A stretch of 64,000 nucleotides of DNA from Streptomyces sp. NBC_00433 (GTDB lineage: Bacteria > Actinomycetota > Actinomycetes > Streptomycetales > Streptomycetaceae). The position numbers and the translations under genes are program-made. The stretch lies in NCBI GenBank assembly GCA_036015235.1, contig CP107926.1:2294001-2358000 (forward strand), written 5' to 3'. Positions 52,511 through 60,309 of this stretch are shown here, one piece after another. The notes under the pieces were generated by a model. The model was not told the DNA's origin and did not search any database. It was given only the letters and a program-made list of their open reading frames with translations. Every line of letters begins with the position of its first letter. Position 1 is the first letter of the stretch.

Positions 52511-53179
52511 ATGCACTACGGAGAGTCCCCCTTGCGCTACATCACCACCCACGACGCCCCCGCCACCGGGCTTCGGGGCATCGGCGACACCACCTGGCAG
52601 CACCACGGCGCCTGCAACGGGCTGAAGCCCAAGGTCGCCGACCGAATCTTCTTCCCCACCGCCCGCAACTTCGCCGCCGTCGACCAGGCCAAGGCGACCT
52701 GCGCACGCTGCCCGGTCCTGGAGACCTGCCTGAACGCCGCCCTGGACAGCGGCACCAAGGACGGCATCTGGGGCGGCCGAACCGAAGCCGAGCGCAAGCT
52801 CCTGCACGCCAAGGCCACCCACCGGCTGGAATACCGCCGCGTCCGGGCAGTCGTCGCCGGCCGCGACATCCCGCTGTCCACCCGGGAACGCGCCGCCGTC
52901 GCCCGCGAAGCAGTCCTTCGCGGCTGGAGCGCCCAACGCCTGGCCAGCGTGATGGGTTTCACGGTCAAGCACTCCCGCGACCTGCTCGGGAAAGCCCGCC
53001 ACGAACTGCACCAGGCCACCGGCGGCGCGATACCGGACACGCTTCCCGCGCCCGAACCGCAGGACGCCTACGAGGACGACGTGAACGACATGACCACCGG
53101 TGCCGAGGAGTTCGACGCCCTGGAAGGCCCCACCGACGCCGAACTTGCTGAGCAGGCCGACCTCGGGCAGGCCGCGTGA
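52511..53179 (+). CDS. WhiB-family iron-sulfur regulator with C-terminal extension
   Basis: A 222-residue protein. Four Cys at 35, 64, 67 and 73 (HGAC, CARCPVLETC) are the 4Fe-4S ligands in the WhiB pattern, and GIWGG at about 85 follows as usual. The part after residue 110 contains a second HTH-like segment (AQRLASVMGFTVKHSRDLLG) and an acidic tail, so it is longer than a normal WhiB of 80-130. It may regulate the mobile element. The stop overlaps the DUF2637 start (GTGA). ATG 52511 is near a GGAGAG site. Confidence 0.92.
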   Translation: MHYGESPLRYITTHDAPATGLRGIGDTTWQHHGACNGLKPKVADRIFFPTARNFAAVDQAKATCARCPVLETCLNAALDSGTKDGIWGGRTEAERKLLHAKATHRLEYRRVRAVVAGRDIPLSTRERAAVAREAVLRGWSAQRLASVMGFTVKHSRDLLGKARHELHQATGGAIPDTLPAPEPQDAYEDDVNDMTTGAEEFDALEGPTDAELAEQADLGQAA

Positions 53180-54852
53180 CCAACCCCAACATCCCCTCCT
53201 CCGGACCGGATTCGACGCCGGTGGGCTGGTGGGACCGGGCCGCGATCATCGCGCTGGGCGGCGCCGGCTGCGCACTGTCCTACGACGCCCTGCAGCAGAT
53301 GGCCGTCGCCATCCACGTCCGCCCCCAGCTCAGCTACCTCTTCCCCCTGGTCATCGACGGGTTCATCGCCTACGGCATCCGCGCTCTCCTGGTGATGTCC
53401 ACCGCCCCGCTGCGCGCCCGCCTCTACACCTGGACCCTGTTCGCTACCGCCACCACCGCCAGCATCTGGGCCAACGCCCTACATGCCGTCCGCCTCAACC
53501 AGCAGACCCACGAGAACGGGTTGCGCCTGGGCGACCACGTCGTCGCGGTCCTGTCCACGATCGCTCCGCTCGCCCTGGCCGGAGCAGTCCACCTCTACAT
53601 CCTCATCACCCGCCACCACCCCGCCCGGCCCAGCAAGCACGCCGAGGCCGGACCGGACCTGCCCACCACGCTGGTCCCGGTCAGGGCCGACCCCGACGGC
53701 ACCATCCGGACCGGACCACACGCCCCGCTCCGCCACGCAGTCCACGCGGACCACACCCACGACCGCGATCACGACCTGAAGGGCGAGCGGACAGCGGACC
53801 AAGGACCGGACCACAGGGGCGGACCGGACCAGGTGTGCGGACCACAGCGCGGACCAGACCCAGCCGACGGACCCTGCGGACCAGCGGACCACGCTGAAGC
53901 AGCACCGCCCGAGCGGACCAGCGGACCAAGCCACCCCGCGGACCAAAACACTGCGGACCAGGAACCCACGGACCAGGCAGGCGGGGACCACCGCGGATCG
54001 AACGATCAGGGACGGTCCGTACACGGCACCGCGACCGCAGGAGCTGCGCTCGGCTTCGAGCCGGCGGACCGACACCTGGCCCCGGCCGACCCGCCCCGGG
54101 ACCACGCCGGACCGCCGGGCGCCGGGCAGCAGGCAGCAACGGAACAAGCAGCGGACACCGCACCGGAGGCGGCAGAGGAGTCAGCAGGTCAAACCGCCAT
54201 TCACGAGGCGATTGCCGACGGGGGCGGCGAAGCCGCACTACCGGAGCCGGTGTCCGCAGAACCGCCTGCGGACAGCGGGGACCGCGCTGAAGTGCGGGCG
54301 GACCAGGGCGGGGAGGCGGACCAGGACCGCGGACCAGCGCACCACACCGGGACCGCGAGCGGGGACCGGCCCCCCAAGGGGACCAGCGGACCGCACGGCC
54401 CGGCGGACCACGACCAACACGGGGAGCATCCCGGTGGACCGGCGGACCACGATCGTGGACCGGCCGAGGGGACTGGCGGACCGGACCACCGTGCGGTCCG
54501 CGGGCCCGCGGACCACCCTGCCGTCGGGGAACGCGGACCAGCCCCCGAGAGGCGGACCGGACCAGCGCCCGAAGGTGTCGGGGTCCAGCCGCACCTGCGG
54601 ACCGCGGGCCGGACCGGCCCCAAGGCGACCGGTCCCGCCAAGGAAGCCGGCGAGGCGGACGGGCTGGAGGAGCTGCTCTCCATCGCGCGGGAAGCGGCCC
54701 TGTCCGAGGGCCGGATGACGCGGAGAGTTCTCCGGCCTCATCTCAACGAGGCCGGTGTCCCGATCAGCAACGAGCGCTTCACCGAGCTCCAGCGGCGCCT
54801 GTACGCCGACCCGACACTGGCGCACCTGCCCCGACCCGGCAGGAGGCCGTAA
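53176..54852 (+). CDS. DUF2637 (SpdB-like) membrane protein with repeat-rich middle
   Basis: A 558-residue protein. Residues 18-145 hold four predicted membrane helices of the DUF2637 family (AAIIALGGAGCALSYDALQ, FPLVIDGFIAYGIRALLVMS, YTWTLFATATTASIWANALH, VVAVLSTIAPLALAGAVHLY). The middle (about 175-480) is hydrophilic, Asp/Gln/His/Pro/Gly-rich and repetitive, because the DNA is full of GGACCA. The last 65 residues form a folded helical end (LEELLSIAREAALSEGRMTR). DUF2637 proteins occur in actinomycete conjugative and mobilisable elements and are thought to act in DNA spread. GTG 53176 overlaps whiB. Confidence 0.88.
   Translation: MTNPNIPSSGPDSTPVGWWDRAAIIALGGAGCALSYDALQQMAVAIHVRPQLSYLFPLVIDGFIAYGIRALLVMSTAPLRARLYTWTLFATATTASIWANALHAVRLNQQTHENGLRLGDHVVAVLSTIAPLALAGAVHLYILITRHHPARPSKHAEAGPDLPTTLVPVRADPDGTIRTGPHAPLRHAVHADHTHDRDHDLKGERTADQGPDHRGGPDQVCGPQRGPDPADGPCGPADHAEAAPPERTSGPSHPADQNTADQEPTDQAGGDHRGSNDQGRSVHGTATAGAALGFEPADRHLAPADPPRDHAGPPGAGQQAATEQAADTAPEAAEESAGQTAIHEAIADGGGEAALPEPVSAEPPADSGDRAEVRADQGGEADQDRGPAHHTGTASGDRPPKGTSGPHGPADHDQHGEHPGGPADHDRGPAEGTGGPDHRAVRGPADHPAVGERGPAPERRTGPAPEGVGVQPHLRTAGRTGPKATGPAKEAGEADGLEELLSIAREAALSEGRMTRRVLRPHLNEAGVPISNERFTELQRRLYADPTLAHLPRPGRRP
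53707..54620. repeat. Dispersed GGACCA motif cluster
   Basis: GGACCA, mostly as GCGGACCA, occurs about 25 times in 0.9 kb of the DUF2637 gene. It falls in more than one reading phase, for example GCG-GAC-CAC (Ala-Asp-His) at 53746 and TGC-GGA-CCA (Cys-Gly-Pro) at 53837. That suggests selection or expansion at DNA level rather than only protein-level repetition. Confidence 0.75.
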
Positions 54853-55044
54853 TTGAAGACCTGCCACCGCTTCGCATGGATCAAGGCCCAGGCCGAACGC
54901 GAGATCGCCTTCCACACCGCGCACACCGAAAGGCACGTCGGTGAGCAGTCGGCCAAGCAGTCCGCCACGATGGCCGCCCTCGCACGGCAGGGCATGGGAA
55001 AGGCACTGAGCCGGCACTACGAGAAGTGCCCCGAATGCGCCTGA
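54853..55044 (+). CDS. Small conserved-type protein with C-terminal CPEC
   Basis: A 63-residue protein with TTG start at 54853, after AGGAGG at the ideal distance, directly following the DUF2637 stop. It begins KTCHRFAWIKAQAEREIAFHTAHTE, with a C-terminal KCPECA. The Cys residues could bind metal. The good binding site and operon position support expression. Function is unknown. Confidence 0.6.
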   Translation: MKTCHRFAWIKAQAEREIAFHTAHTERHVGEQSAKQSATMAALARQGMGKALSRHYEKCPECA

Positions 55045-55068
55045 ACCGCCCCTGACATTCCGCCCTCC

Positions 55069-55104
55069 GCGGTGGTGGCCCTGCCCCGGCCGGGCCACCA
55101 CCGC
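55069..55104. terminator. Hairpin between small genes
   Basis: GCGGTGGTGGCCC (55069-55081) pairs perfectly with GGGCCACCACCGC (55092-55104), a 13-pair stem with ten-base loop. It may terminate the replication/DUF2637 operon before the mobilisation genes. Confidence 0.6.
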
Positions 55105-55126
55105 CCCACCACCCCGGAGTTGAACC

Positions 55127-55357
55127 TTGATCCGTCCCCGTCCGCGCGCCCGGGCAGCGACCTGGGCCGAAGCCTGCGTGTGGGCCGATGTCCTGGTCCG
55201 CTACGGCCTCCTTGACGCCGCGCTGCCCACCCCGAGCGGGCAGTGGCTGGTCCGGCTGTACCCCAACGGCCCGGTCGAGGTGCTGAGCGGACCGTCCGCA
55301 GTGCTCGACCTGGCCGCCCGCCTCCAGCACCAGAACCGAAGGATCCGCACCCGGTGA
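55127..55357 (+). CDS. Hypothetical small protein preceding mobC
   Basis: A 76-residue basic protein from TTG 55127 with a GGAG site. It reads WAEACVWADVLVRYGLLDAA and GQWLVRLYPNGPVEVLSG. Its stop overlaps the next start (GTGA), so it is co-translated with mobC. No family is recognised. It could be an auxiliary relaxosome factor. Confidence 0.5.
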   Translation: MIRPRPRARAATWAEACVWADVLVRYGLLDAALPTPSGQWLVRLYPNGPVEVLSGPSAVLDLAARLQHQNRRIRTR

Positions 55358-55995
55358 CGAACCCCCAATCGCCCTCGCCGAGCAGCGAGAATCCGCAGGT
55401 CAACGAGCCGCACCAAGCGCGAGCAAGATATCTACCAAGACACTCTTCCCCGTCGGGGAAGGTGTCTTGGCAGTCTCCCGCCCCGGGGGTGGCGGGAGCC
55501 GGTCTGCGCCGGGGGGCGCCGACCGGTGGGGCGGCGGCCGAGGGCGGACCGCAGCCGGAGGAGAAGACTGCGCCGCCGCGTGCGCGCCGAGCACGCGCGT
55601 CGTCCACGCGAACCCGCAAGCGCTACCCCAAGCCGCCTGCGCTCAAGCGCAGTTATGTGTGCAGCGTTCGATTGAACGACGAAGAGCACGAGCACCTCAG
55701 TGCCGCCGCCCGTGCGGTCGGCGCGAGCCTGCCGGCCTTCCTCGCCCGTGCCGGCAGCGCTGCCGCTGCCGACGCCCAGAACGCTGCGGCGGCTGTCGCT
55801 GGGCAGCGGGAGCTGGTCAGCGAGTTGTTCGCCGCGCGCCGGCACCTCGGGCAGGTCAGCAACAACCTCAACCAGGTCGCTCGCGCCATCAACTCCGGCG
55901 ACCGGCCCTCCGAGGTCGACGTGGTGCTCGACGCCGTCCACCGTGCCGTTCAGCGCGTCCAGGACGCCACCGACCAGTTCCTCGACCGCAACTGA
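55354..55995 (+). CDS. mobC: MobC-type relaxosome accessory protein
   Basis: A 213-residue protein from GTG 55354. The MobC fold is in residues of about 95-210: KRSYVCSVRLNDEEHEHLSA (ribbon-helix-helix-like), then AGSAAAADAQ and HLGQVSNNLNQVARAINSGD, a highly typical MobC segment (L.xxxNNLNQxARxxN). Residues 1-90 are Pro/Arg-rich and of poor conservation, and this DNA holds the candidate oriT palindrome. A later start, for example GTG 55462, is possible. The protein would bind oriT and help the relaxase encoded next. Confidence 0.88.
   Translation: MTNPQSPSPSSENPQVNEPHQARARYLPRHSSPSGKVSWQSPAPGVAGAGLRRGAPTGGAAAEGGPQPEEKTAPPRARRARASSTRTRKRYPKPPALKRSYVCSVRLNDEEHEHLSAAARAVGASLPAFLARAGSAAAADAQNAAAAVAGQRELVSELFAARRHLGQVSNNLNQVARAINSGDRPSEVDVVLDAVHRAVQRVQDATDQFLDRN
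55435..55470. other. Candidate oriT: 36-base interrupted palindrome
   Basis: CCAAGACACTCTTCCCCG (55435-55452) pairs with CGGGGAAGGTGTCTTGG (55454-55470) with one bulged T and a one-base loop. It lies inside the poorly conserved N-terminal coding part of mobC, 550 bases before the relaxase gene, as expected for a relaxase hairpin near nic. Confidence 0.55.
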
Positions 55996-56017
55996 TTCTC
56001 CCTGTGGGGCGATTTCT

Positions 56018-57736
56018 GTGATTCCGCACATCCACAAGCGCGGCAAGAATACGTACGGTCTGCTGTCCTACCTCTACGGTCCCGGGCAGGCCGAGGAGCA
56101 CACCGACCCGCACCTGGTCGCCTCCTTCGACGGCATGGCCCCCGACCCCGGCCGCAACCAGGCGGCCACGCTGAAGGAACTGCAACTCCTGCTCGACCAG
56201 CCCCTCGCGGCGATCGAGTCCGAGCGGCGCCCTGCCAAGCACGTCTGGCACATCTCGGTCCGCAACGCTCCCGAGGACCCGATTTTGTCCGACAGCGACT
56301 GGGGCGATATCGCCCGCCGGATCGTGGCCGCCACCGGCATCGACCCCGACGACGGGGCCGGCTGCAGGTGGGCCGCGGTCCGGCACGCGGAGGACCACAT
56401 CCACATCATCGCCACCCTGGTCCGCGAGGACGGCTACAAACCCGACCTCGACAACGACGCCGCCCGCGCCCAGGCCGAAGCCCGCCTGCTCGAAGTCGCC
56501 TACGGGCTGCGGCAGCTCAACCGGGGCGACAAGACCGCCGCTAAACACCCCACCAGCGCCGAGCACCACAAAGCCAAACGCACCGGCCGCGAGCGCACCG
56601 CCCGCCAGGAACTGCGTGAAGCCGTCCGCCGCGCGGTCGCCGGCGCTGTCGGCGAGAGCGAGTTCTTCGACCGGCTGAGCCGGGCCGGCCTGCTGATCCA
56701 CACCAACGCCATGCCCTCGGGTGACCTGGCCGGATACAGCGTCGCCCTGCCCGACGACCTCAACGCCGACGGGGAGCCGGTGTTCTACTCCGGGTCCACC
56801 CTCGCCCCGGACCTGTCGCTGCCCCGCATCCGGCTGCGCTTCGACTCCTCCGGCGAACACGACCCGGAGGAAGCGCTGGCGACGTCGGCGTCCGGGCGTT
56901 CCGGGCGGCGGCCGGCGCCGGCGCGCCGCCGGACCGCGGAGGCGGCCTGGGCGGCGATCCTGGTCATCGACGAAGGCGGTGACGGGGCGGCTGCAGCGCA
57001 GATCGCTGCGGCCGGGGAGGTCCTGGACGCTCTCGCGGCGACCTCGGCCGCCCACACGCGGCGTGAACTGCGCGAAGCGGCAGCGGCGTTCGAGCGGGCC
57101 TCGCGCTCGCACGTCCGTGCCGAGCGCCGGCATTCCCGGGCGCTGCGGCGGGCGGCCCGCGACCTGGTGTACTCCGGGCCCGCGCTGGGTCGGGGTGAGG
57201 ACGGGGCCGGAACCGCGATGGCGATCGACATGATGTTCTTCCTGGTCATGGCGACCGCCCACTGGCACGGCCGCAAGAGCCACGCCCAGCAGGCCGCCGC
57301 CGCCCGCCAGGCCGCCGGCCACCTCCGCGCCGCCTACCGCAACGCAGCCGACCCACCCCTCGAAGCCGCCTCACGGCGCGGACGTTCACTACCCGCCCCG
57401 GTCCGCGACCGGCAGGCCGCCGCCGTACGGGAAGCGCTTCCGGAGTTGGCCGAGCAGATCCTGGCCGAGCCCGGCTGGCACGCGCTGGCCGCGACCCTCA
57501 CCGACACCGAGCAGGCAGGAAAGGACCCGGCCCGCCTGCTCGCCCAGGCAGCAGCCCGGCGGGAGCTTGGCAGCGCGGAGTCCATCAGCGACGTCCTCAT
57601 CTGGCGGCTGCGCCGTACCGCGGGCCTTCCCGCCGACCCCACCGGGCCCCGCCGTCAGGCGACGTCCCGTACGGCCGCACCCAACTCGCCAACGCAGCAA
57701 CGGCGTTCGGGGAGCTACCCGGGTCGGTCCGTGTGA
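56018..57736 (+). CDS. Relaxase / mobilisation nuclease
   Basis: A 572-residue protein from GTG 56018. Motif III of relaxases is seen as VRHAEDHIHIIATLV near residues 123-137 (His triad HxxxHxH). Tyr residues in GKNTYGLLSYLYGPG near residue 10-20 are candidates for the nicking Tyr. Residues 160-230 are basic and helical; the C-terminal half (300-572) is Ala/Arg-rich, without helicase motifs, so it is a mobilisation relaxase and not a TraI-type. It nicks oriT and leads the strand into a host coupling apparatus. No TraB/FtsK-type pump is seen in the window. Confidence 0.9.
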   Translation: MIPHIHKRGKNTYGLLSYLYGPGQAEEHTDPHLVASFDGMAPDPGRNQAATLKELQLLLDQPLAAIESERRPAKHVWHISVRNAPEDPILSDSDWGDIARRIVAATGIDPDDGAGCRWAAVRHAEDHIHIIATLVREDGYKPDLDNDAARAQAEARLLEVAYGLRQLNRGDKTAAKHPTSAEHHKAKRTGRERTARQELREAVRRAVAGAVGESEFFDRLSRAGLLIHTNAMPSGDLAGYSVALPDDLNADGEPVFYSGSTLAPDLSLPRIRLRFDSSGEHDPEEALATSASGRSGRRPAPARRRTAEAAWAAILVIDEGGDGAAAAQIAAAGEVLDALAATSAAHTRRELREAAAAFERASRSHVRAERRHSRALRRAARDLVYSGPALGRGEDGAGTAMAIDMMFFLVMATAHWHGRKSHAQQAAAARQAAGHLRAAYRNAADPPLEAASRRGRSLPAPVRDRQAAAVREALPELAEQILAEPGWHALAATLTDTEQAGKDPARLLAQAAARRELGSAESISDVLIWRLRRTAGLPADPTGPRRQATSRTAAPNSPTQQRRSGSYPGRSV

Positions 57737-57814
57737 AGAATTCTTGAGTAGAAACCGGCCGTGACCTGCGAGAGAATTGGTTTTCAAACCGCATGAACAG
57801 CACCGGGGAGGGCC

Positions 57815-58306
57815 ATGCTCAACCGCCGCCGCCGCCGGGAAGAAGAAGCCATACGGCGCGACTTCGACCAGATCGCGCGCGCCCACGCCGCCTGGCACCT
57901 CAGCCCGTACGAATTCGACGCCCCGCCCCGCGACGTGTCCCCTGATCCCGAACCCGCACAGCCGGCGTCCGAGACCGGTGATGACTTCCTTCCCCCCACT
58001 CTCCGGGCTCGTGGCCAGCGCCAGTACGCGGGCCGGATGATGAGATTCGCCGGCTCACTGGAGATCGACGGCACGGTCCGCACCTGCCCGCAATGCGGGG
58101 TCGACCGCGACTGGCTGGTGCTGTGCGCGGGACCGAACATATGGCTCCGCTGCCGCAGCGCCCACGAATTCTACGAGCCCGCCCTCAACAGCGCCTGGTT
58201 CGACGGAATCAGCGGTCCCATCGACGCAATGTTCGCGACCAAGGACGAAGGGGTGGCAAACGAGGGCTTTGACGGAACCTTCTCCGGCATCACCTTTCCC
58301 GAATGA
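57815..58306 (+). CDS. Hypothetical protein of the mobile element
   Basis: A 163-residue protein with a good GGGGAGGG site before ATG 57815. The first 30 residues are strongly basic (RRRRREEEAIRRDFDQIA), the middle has a CxxC pair (RTCPQCGVDRDWLVLC). A Cys cluster with two more Cys (RCRS, LVLC) suggests a zinc finger. Function is unknown; position after the relaxase suggests transfer or maintenance. Confidence 0.6.
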   Translation: MLNRRRRREEEAIRRDFDQIARAHAAWHLSPYEFDAPPRDVSPDPEPAQPASETGDDFLPPTLRARGQRQYAGRMMRFAGSLEIDGTVRTCPQCGVDRDWLVLCAGPNIWLRCRSAHEFYEPALNSAWFDGISGPIDAMFATKDEGVANEGFDGTFSGITFPE

Positions 58307-58360
58307 TCAGGCAAGCGATCTGCCAAGGCGAACCGGCCTCATCCCTAGGGACTGCCGCGC

Positions 58361-58684
58361 ATGAATCGCTGTGACCGGCGCATGGTCGTTGTATCGCGTC
58401 GGGCTGCGACGGGCGGCCTCCTCGCTGGCCTGGCGTACGGTGCCGGCCTGCGGGCCGGTCACCAGCGCCTACATACCGGTAAAGAGGGGACGATCCGCCG
58501 GGCCGTCTTGGTACCGGCAGAGGCGGCACTCCGCGCGCTCGCCGCATTCGCCGTGCCGGTGGCCGTCGGGCTCCTGCTAGTCAGCGGCTGCGCGTTGTGT
58601 GTGGCGGTCGTGGCCTTCCTTAAGGACCACGACCCCGGCGAGCTGCCGACCGAAGGCTCCGACCGGAAGCAGCCCGGAGCCTGA
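58361..58684 (+). CDS. Hypothetical small membrane protein
   Basis: A 107-residue protein. Residues 20-32 and 60-85 are hydrophobic (AAFAVPVAVGLLLVSGCALC), so it has one clear membrane helix. A charged C-terminal tail KDHDPGELPTEGSDRK follows. A terminator hairpin lies just after it. Function is not recognised. Confidence 0.5.
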   Translation: MNRCDRRMVVVSRRAATGGLLAGLAYGAGLRAGHQRLHTGKEGTIRRAVLVPAEAALRALAAFAVPVAVGLLLVSGCALCVAVVAFLKDHDPGELPTEGSDRKQPGA

Positions 58685-58703
58685 GCCTGGCGGGTGAACG
58701 GAC

Positions 58704-58750
58704 AACGGGGCGTGCCGCCGACCGGATACCGGTTCGCGGCACGCCCCGTT
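58704..58750. terminator. Bidirectional terminator between convergent genes
   Basis: AACGGGGCGTGCCG (58704-58717) pairs perfectly with CGGCACGCCCCGTT (58737-58750), 14 pairs. It separates the plus-strand mobilisation genes from the minus-strand DUF317 gene. Confidence 0.75.
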
Positions 58751-58767
58751 TCGCTGCGGGTCGGTCT

Positions 58768-59520
58768 CTACAGGGTGGTCACGGTGGTCAGCGGGCGGCT
58801 GGCCGGGTCGGGTGGGCAGTGTCGGGTCACGGGGCGGGGGTCGGTGAGGGCGGCGGCGAAGGCGGCGACGAGGTCGTGGGGGGTGGAGTGGCTGAAGGCG
58901 GCGCACCACAGGTAGGGGGCGCCGGCTTGGGGTTCGGCCCAGGCTTGCCAGCCGGGCAGGTGCGGGGTGGGGTCTTCGTCCCAGATGCCGTCGGGCAGGG
59001 TGCGCAGGGTCAGGCAGGCCACCAGGTGGGGGTCCCACATGGTGCTGTCGGGATAGGCCAGGTCCGGTGACCAGCCGGCGGCCAGCAGCTCGTCGATCAC
59101 CAGGTCGGGGCTGTGCCACCGACCGGTGGGATCTGGGCTGGCGTCGGCGGCCAGCGTGAGGCCGGTGACGGCTTCGCCGGGCAGGCCGGTGGTGAGGTAG
59201 GCGTTCCAGGACACACGCCGCCGGTCGGGGGCGCTTCGGGCCGTTACCCGCCAGGCCACGGGCAGATCGCCCAGCAGCATGGGCTGATCGGGCAGGACCC
59301 ACTCAGCGCTGATGAGCTGGCCGGGTGCGGCGAGGAGGAGGGTCTGCTGGGCGGTGGTCCAGGTCGACCAGCCGGCGCGGGCGAGGGTGTCGGTGACGTG
59401 GTCGGCGAGGGCGCCGTCGTCGCCGGCGAGGTAGCGCGGGGAGACCAGGTAGCGGGCAGGGCCGTTCGGCGGCCGGGATGCGGGCAGGGGCGGCTCCGGG
59501 GTGTCGGGGTTCGTGCTCAG
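58768..59520 (-). CDS. DUF317 protein, apparent CTG start
   Basis: DUF317 domain pieces are RYLVSPRYLAGDDGALADHV near the N-terminus and the WCAAFSHSTPHDLVAAFAAAL segment later (family 'WxAxFxxxTPxxLVAAFxxAL'). The only ATG in frame is at 59280, but the conserved RYLAGD part lies upstream, so translation must start earlier. The frame runs back without any ATG, GTG or TTG to CTG at 59520, which overlaps the previous stop (CTGA). That gives 250 residues. DUF317 proteins are abundant in streptomycete plasmids and integrative elements; function is unknown. Confidence 0.8.
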   Translation of the reverse strand: MSTNPDTPEPPLPASRPPNGPARYLVSPRYLAGDDGALADHVTDTLARAGWSTWTTAQQTLLLAAPGQLISAEWVLPDQPMLLGDLPVAWRVTARSAPDRRRVSWNAYLTTGLPGEAVTGLTLAADASPDPTGRWHSPDLVIDELLAAGWSPDLAYPDSTMWDPHLVACLTLRTLPDGIWDEDPTPHLPGWQAWAEPQAGAPYLWCAAFSHSTPHDLVAAFAAALTDPRPVTRHCPPDPASRPLTTVTTL

Positions 59521-59792
59521 TGGTCTTCGGCGACCACGCGCAGCGGGGTGCGCCGGGTGCGGGCGGGCGGCTGGGTGAGTGCCTGCCAGCCCAGCGCCTG
59601 GGCGACAGCCACGGGCAGGTGCTCTTGGTGGCCGGTCTCCCCGAGGAAGACCGTCTGCCGGCCGCTCTCGTCCGAGGCGGTGATGTCGCCGATGCCGTGG
59701 GAGAAGGGGAAGTCGGGGTTGATGGCCAGCCGCACGCTGCTGGCCGGGTCGAACGCGGACAGCCGCTCGATGAGTTCGCCGACAGTATTCAT
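59517..59792 (-). CDS. Hypothetical protein
   Basis: A 91-residue protein from ATG 59792 with AAAGGAT upstream. It begins MNTVGELIERLSAFDPASSV and has a Gly/Asp-rich core (GIGDITASDESGRQTVFLGE). It is translationally coupled to the DUF317 gene downstream. Its opening segment resembles small proteins that contain an N-terminal helix then a beta meander. Not identified. Confidence 0.6.
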   Translation of the reverse strand: MNTVGELIERLSAFDPASSVRLAINPDFPFSHGIGDITASDESGRQTVFLGETGHQEHLPVAVAQALGWQALTQPPARTRRTPLRVVAEDH

Positions 59793-59835
59793 GCGGATCC
59801 TTTCAGCAGGGGGCATTGGGGGCGTGCGGTCCTGT

Positions 59836-60039
59836 TCAGTGGGGGCACTTCGGCCAGACCCGGCCACAAGAGCCACAGGGCGGCAGATACCGCCGTGCGG
59901 CTTCGCCCGGCGTCATCGTTTCACCACTGGGCAGGACGACGCGCATAGCGCCCGCTTCGCGGCTGTAGATGTACTCACCTGGCGCTCCGGCTTCCACCAG
60001 GAGCTCGGAAAGGCTTTTCTCGGGGAAACTGATATCCAT
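59836..60039 (-). CDS. Hypothetical small Cys-containing protein
   Basis: A 67-residue protein (ATG 60039; ATG 60063 is an alternative). The C-terminus PPCGSCGRVWPKCPH has three Cys and a His, a probable zinc-binding end. The N-terminal part SEYLVEAGAPGEYIYS-like segment is hydrophilic. It precedes the 91-residue gene by 43 bases. Function is unknown. Confidence 0.5.
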   Translation of the reverse strand: MDISFPEKSLSELLVEAGAPGEYIYSREAGAMRVVLPSGETMTPGEAARRYLPPCGSCGRVWPKCPH

Positions 60040-60212
60040 GGCACGACCCGCACCGCCCACCATGGTCTGGCGGCGCCCAGGTCTGTTCTCCTTCGGGCAG
60101 AGGTTGACGGGAATGCGTCAATTTTGACATGCCCGGAGGTGTTGTTCCAGTCCGTGTAGGGTATTCGCTGTCTGCCGTCGGCGAACTCGCGCGCGTCCGG
60201 ATACAGCGAAAA

Positions 60213-60234
60213 GCGGCGCCCTAATGGGCGCCGC
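60213..60234 (-). terminator. Rho-independent-like terminator of the surface protein gene
   Basis: Minus strand: GCGGCGCCC, loop ATTA, GGGCGCCGC, then TTTT. Nine perfect pairs with a U-run after the stem. It lies 76 bases beyond the stop of the LAHTG protein gene. Confidence 0.75.
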
Positions 60235-60309
60235 CTTTATGTGCCGTATTGACTATCTGTGGAACTTTCCGCTACCGGGCCGTTTTCCAGCCGGGAGCGG
60301 AGATCGCGG

